Origin: Flavobacteriaceae bacterium UBA3179
GTDB lineage: Bacteria; Bacteroidota; Bacteroidia; Flavobacteriales; Flavobacteriaceae
Assembly: GCA_002364245.1 (NCBI GenBank)
Contig: DEXR01000012.1
Span: 1 to 5,272 of the forward strand
Reading direction: 5' to 3'
DNA: 5,272 nucleotides
The translations under genes and the position numbers were made by a program. A model generated the notes under the pieces. The model saw only the letters and a program-made list of their open reading frames with translations. It had not been told where the DNA came from and did not search any database. Shown in pieces: positions 5,224-5,272 of this stretch. The number at the start of each line of letters is the position of its first letter. Positions within the stretch are counted from its first letter, which is position 1.

Positions 5224-5240
5224 ATTTGTAACATACAAAT
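5224..5240. promoter_or_regulatory. Perfect dyad ATTTGT-N5-ACAAAT before the right-edge gene
   Basis: Six-base perfect inverted arms at 5224-5229 and 5235-5240 end 12 bases before the ATG at 5253. GAAATTTG at 5221-5228 overlaps the left arm and matches five of six -7 positions, though no TTTG stands at the right distance upstream. A repressor operator over a promoter is a reasonable guess; the regulator is unknown and not obviously one of the two encoded here. Confidence 0.3.
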
Positions 5241-5252
5241 AAGAACGGATTT

Positions 5253-5272
5253 ATGGAGACAATCAACATATT
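5253..5272 (+). CDS. Start of an unidentified gene, 3' partial
   Basis: An ATG at 5253 opens METINI and runs off the right edge, so only six full codons are seen. A dyad and a weak -7-like motif lie just upstream, and the gap from merTP2 (153 bases) suggests a separate unit. Too little is present to name a product, or to be sure it is a gene. Confidence 0.3.

Overview
The window is a compact mercury-handling locus. It most likely comes from a Bacteroidota genome, probably Flavobacteriia. The DNA is AT-rich, the genes lack clear Shine-Dalgarno sequences, and at least one promoter matches the Bacteroidota consensus TTTG-N19-TAnnTTTG exactly. All genes that can be supported lie on the + strand. 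I see no MerR-type regulator, no merB, no IS element, no tRNA and no CRISPR array.

Layout: (1) 1-545 is the 3' part of a class I SAM-dependent methyltransferase cut by the left edge. (2) 546-687 is a regulatory gap with a near-perfect promoter ending 4 nt before the next start codon. (3) 688-3748 is a tightly packed run: an ArsR/SmtB-type metal sensor, a MerT-MerP fusion (MerTP), a small heavy-metal-associated (HMA) domain protein whose signal peptide is broken by a one-base frameshift, and mercuric reductase MerA with an N-terminal HMA domain. (4) 3758-4144 encodes a CsoR/RcnR-family regulator that has lost the three canonical Cu(I) ligands and carries a CPGNC motif instead. (5) 4145-4212 is a short gap with a C5-tract dyad that looks like a CsoR/RcnR-family operator, placed inside a promoter-like sequence. 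(6) 4213-5099 is a second unit: a very cysteine-rich thioredoxin-fold protein and a second, diverged MerTP. (7) 5100-5272 is a gap with small dyads and the first codons of an unidentified gene.

Working model: periplasmic Hg(II) is caught by the MerP-like domain of MerTP, passed through the membrane by cysteine pairs in the MerT part, and handed to the N-terminal HMA domain of MerA for reduction to Hg(0). The ArsR protein probably controls the first unit. The CsoR-like protein probably controls the second, so the locus would have two MerTP importers under two unrelated sensor families. The first half of that model (Hg import and reduction) rests on established family knowledge. The two-sensor wiring, the new ligand set of the CsoR-like protein and the role of the Cys-rich thioredoxin-like protein are inference from sequence and layout, and are the most novel part of the window.
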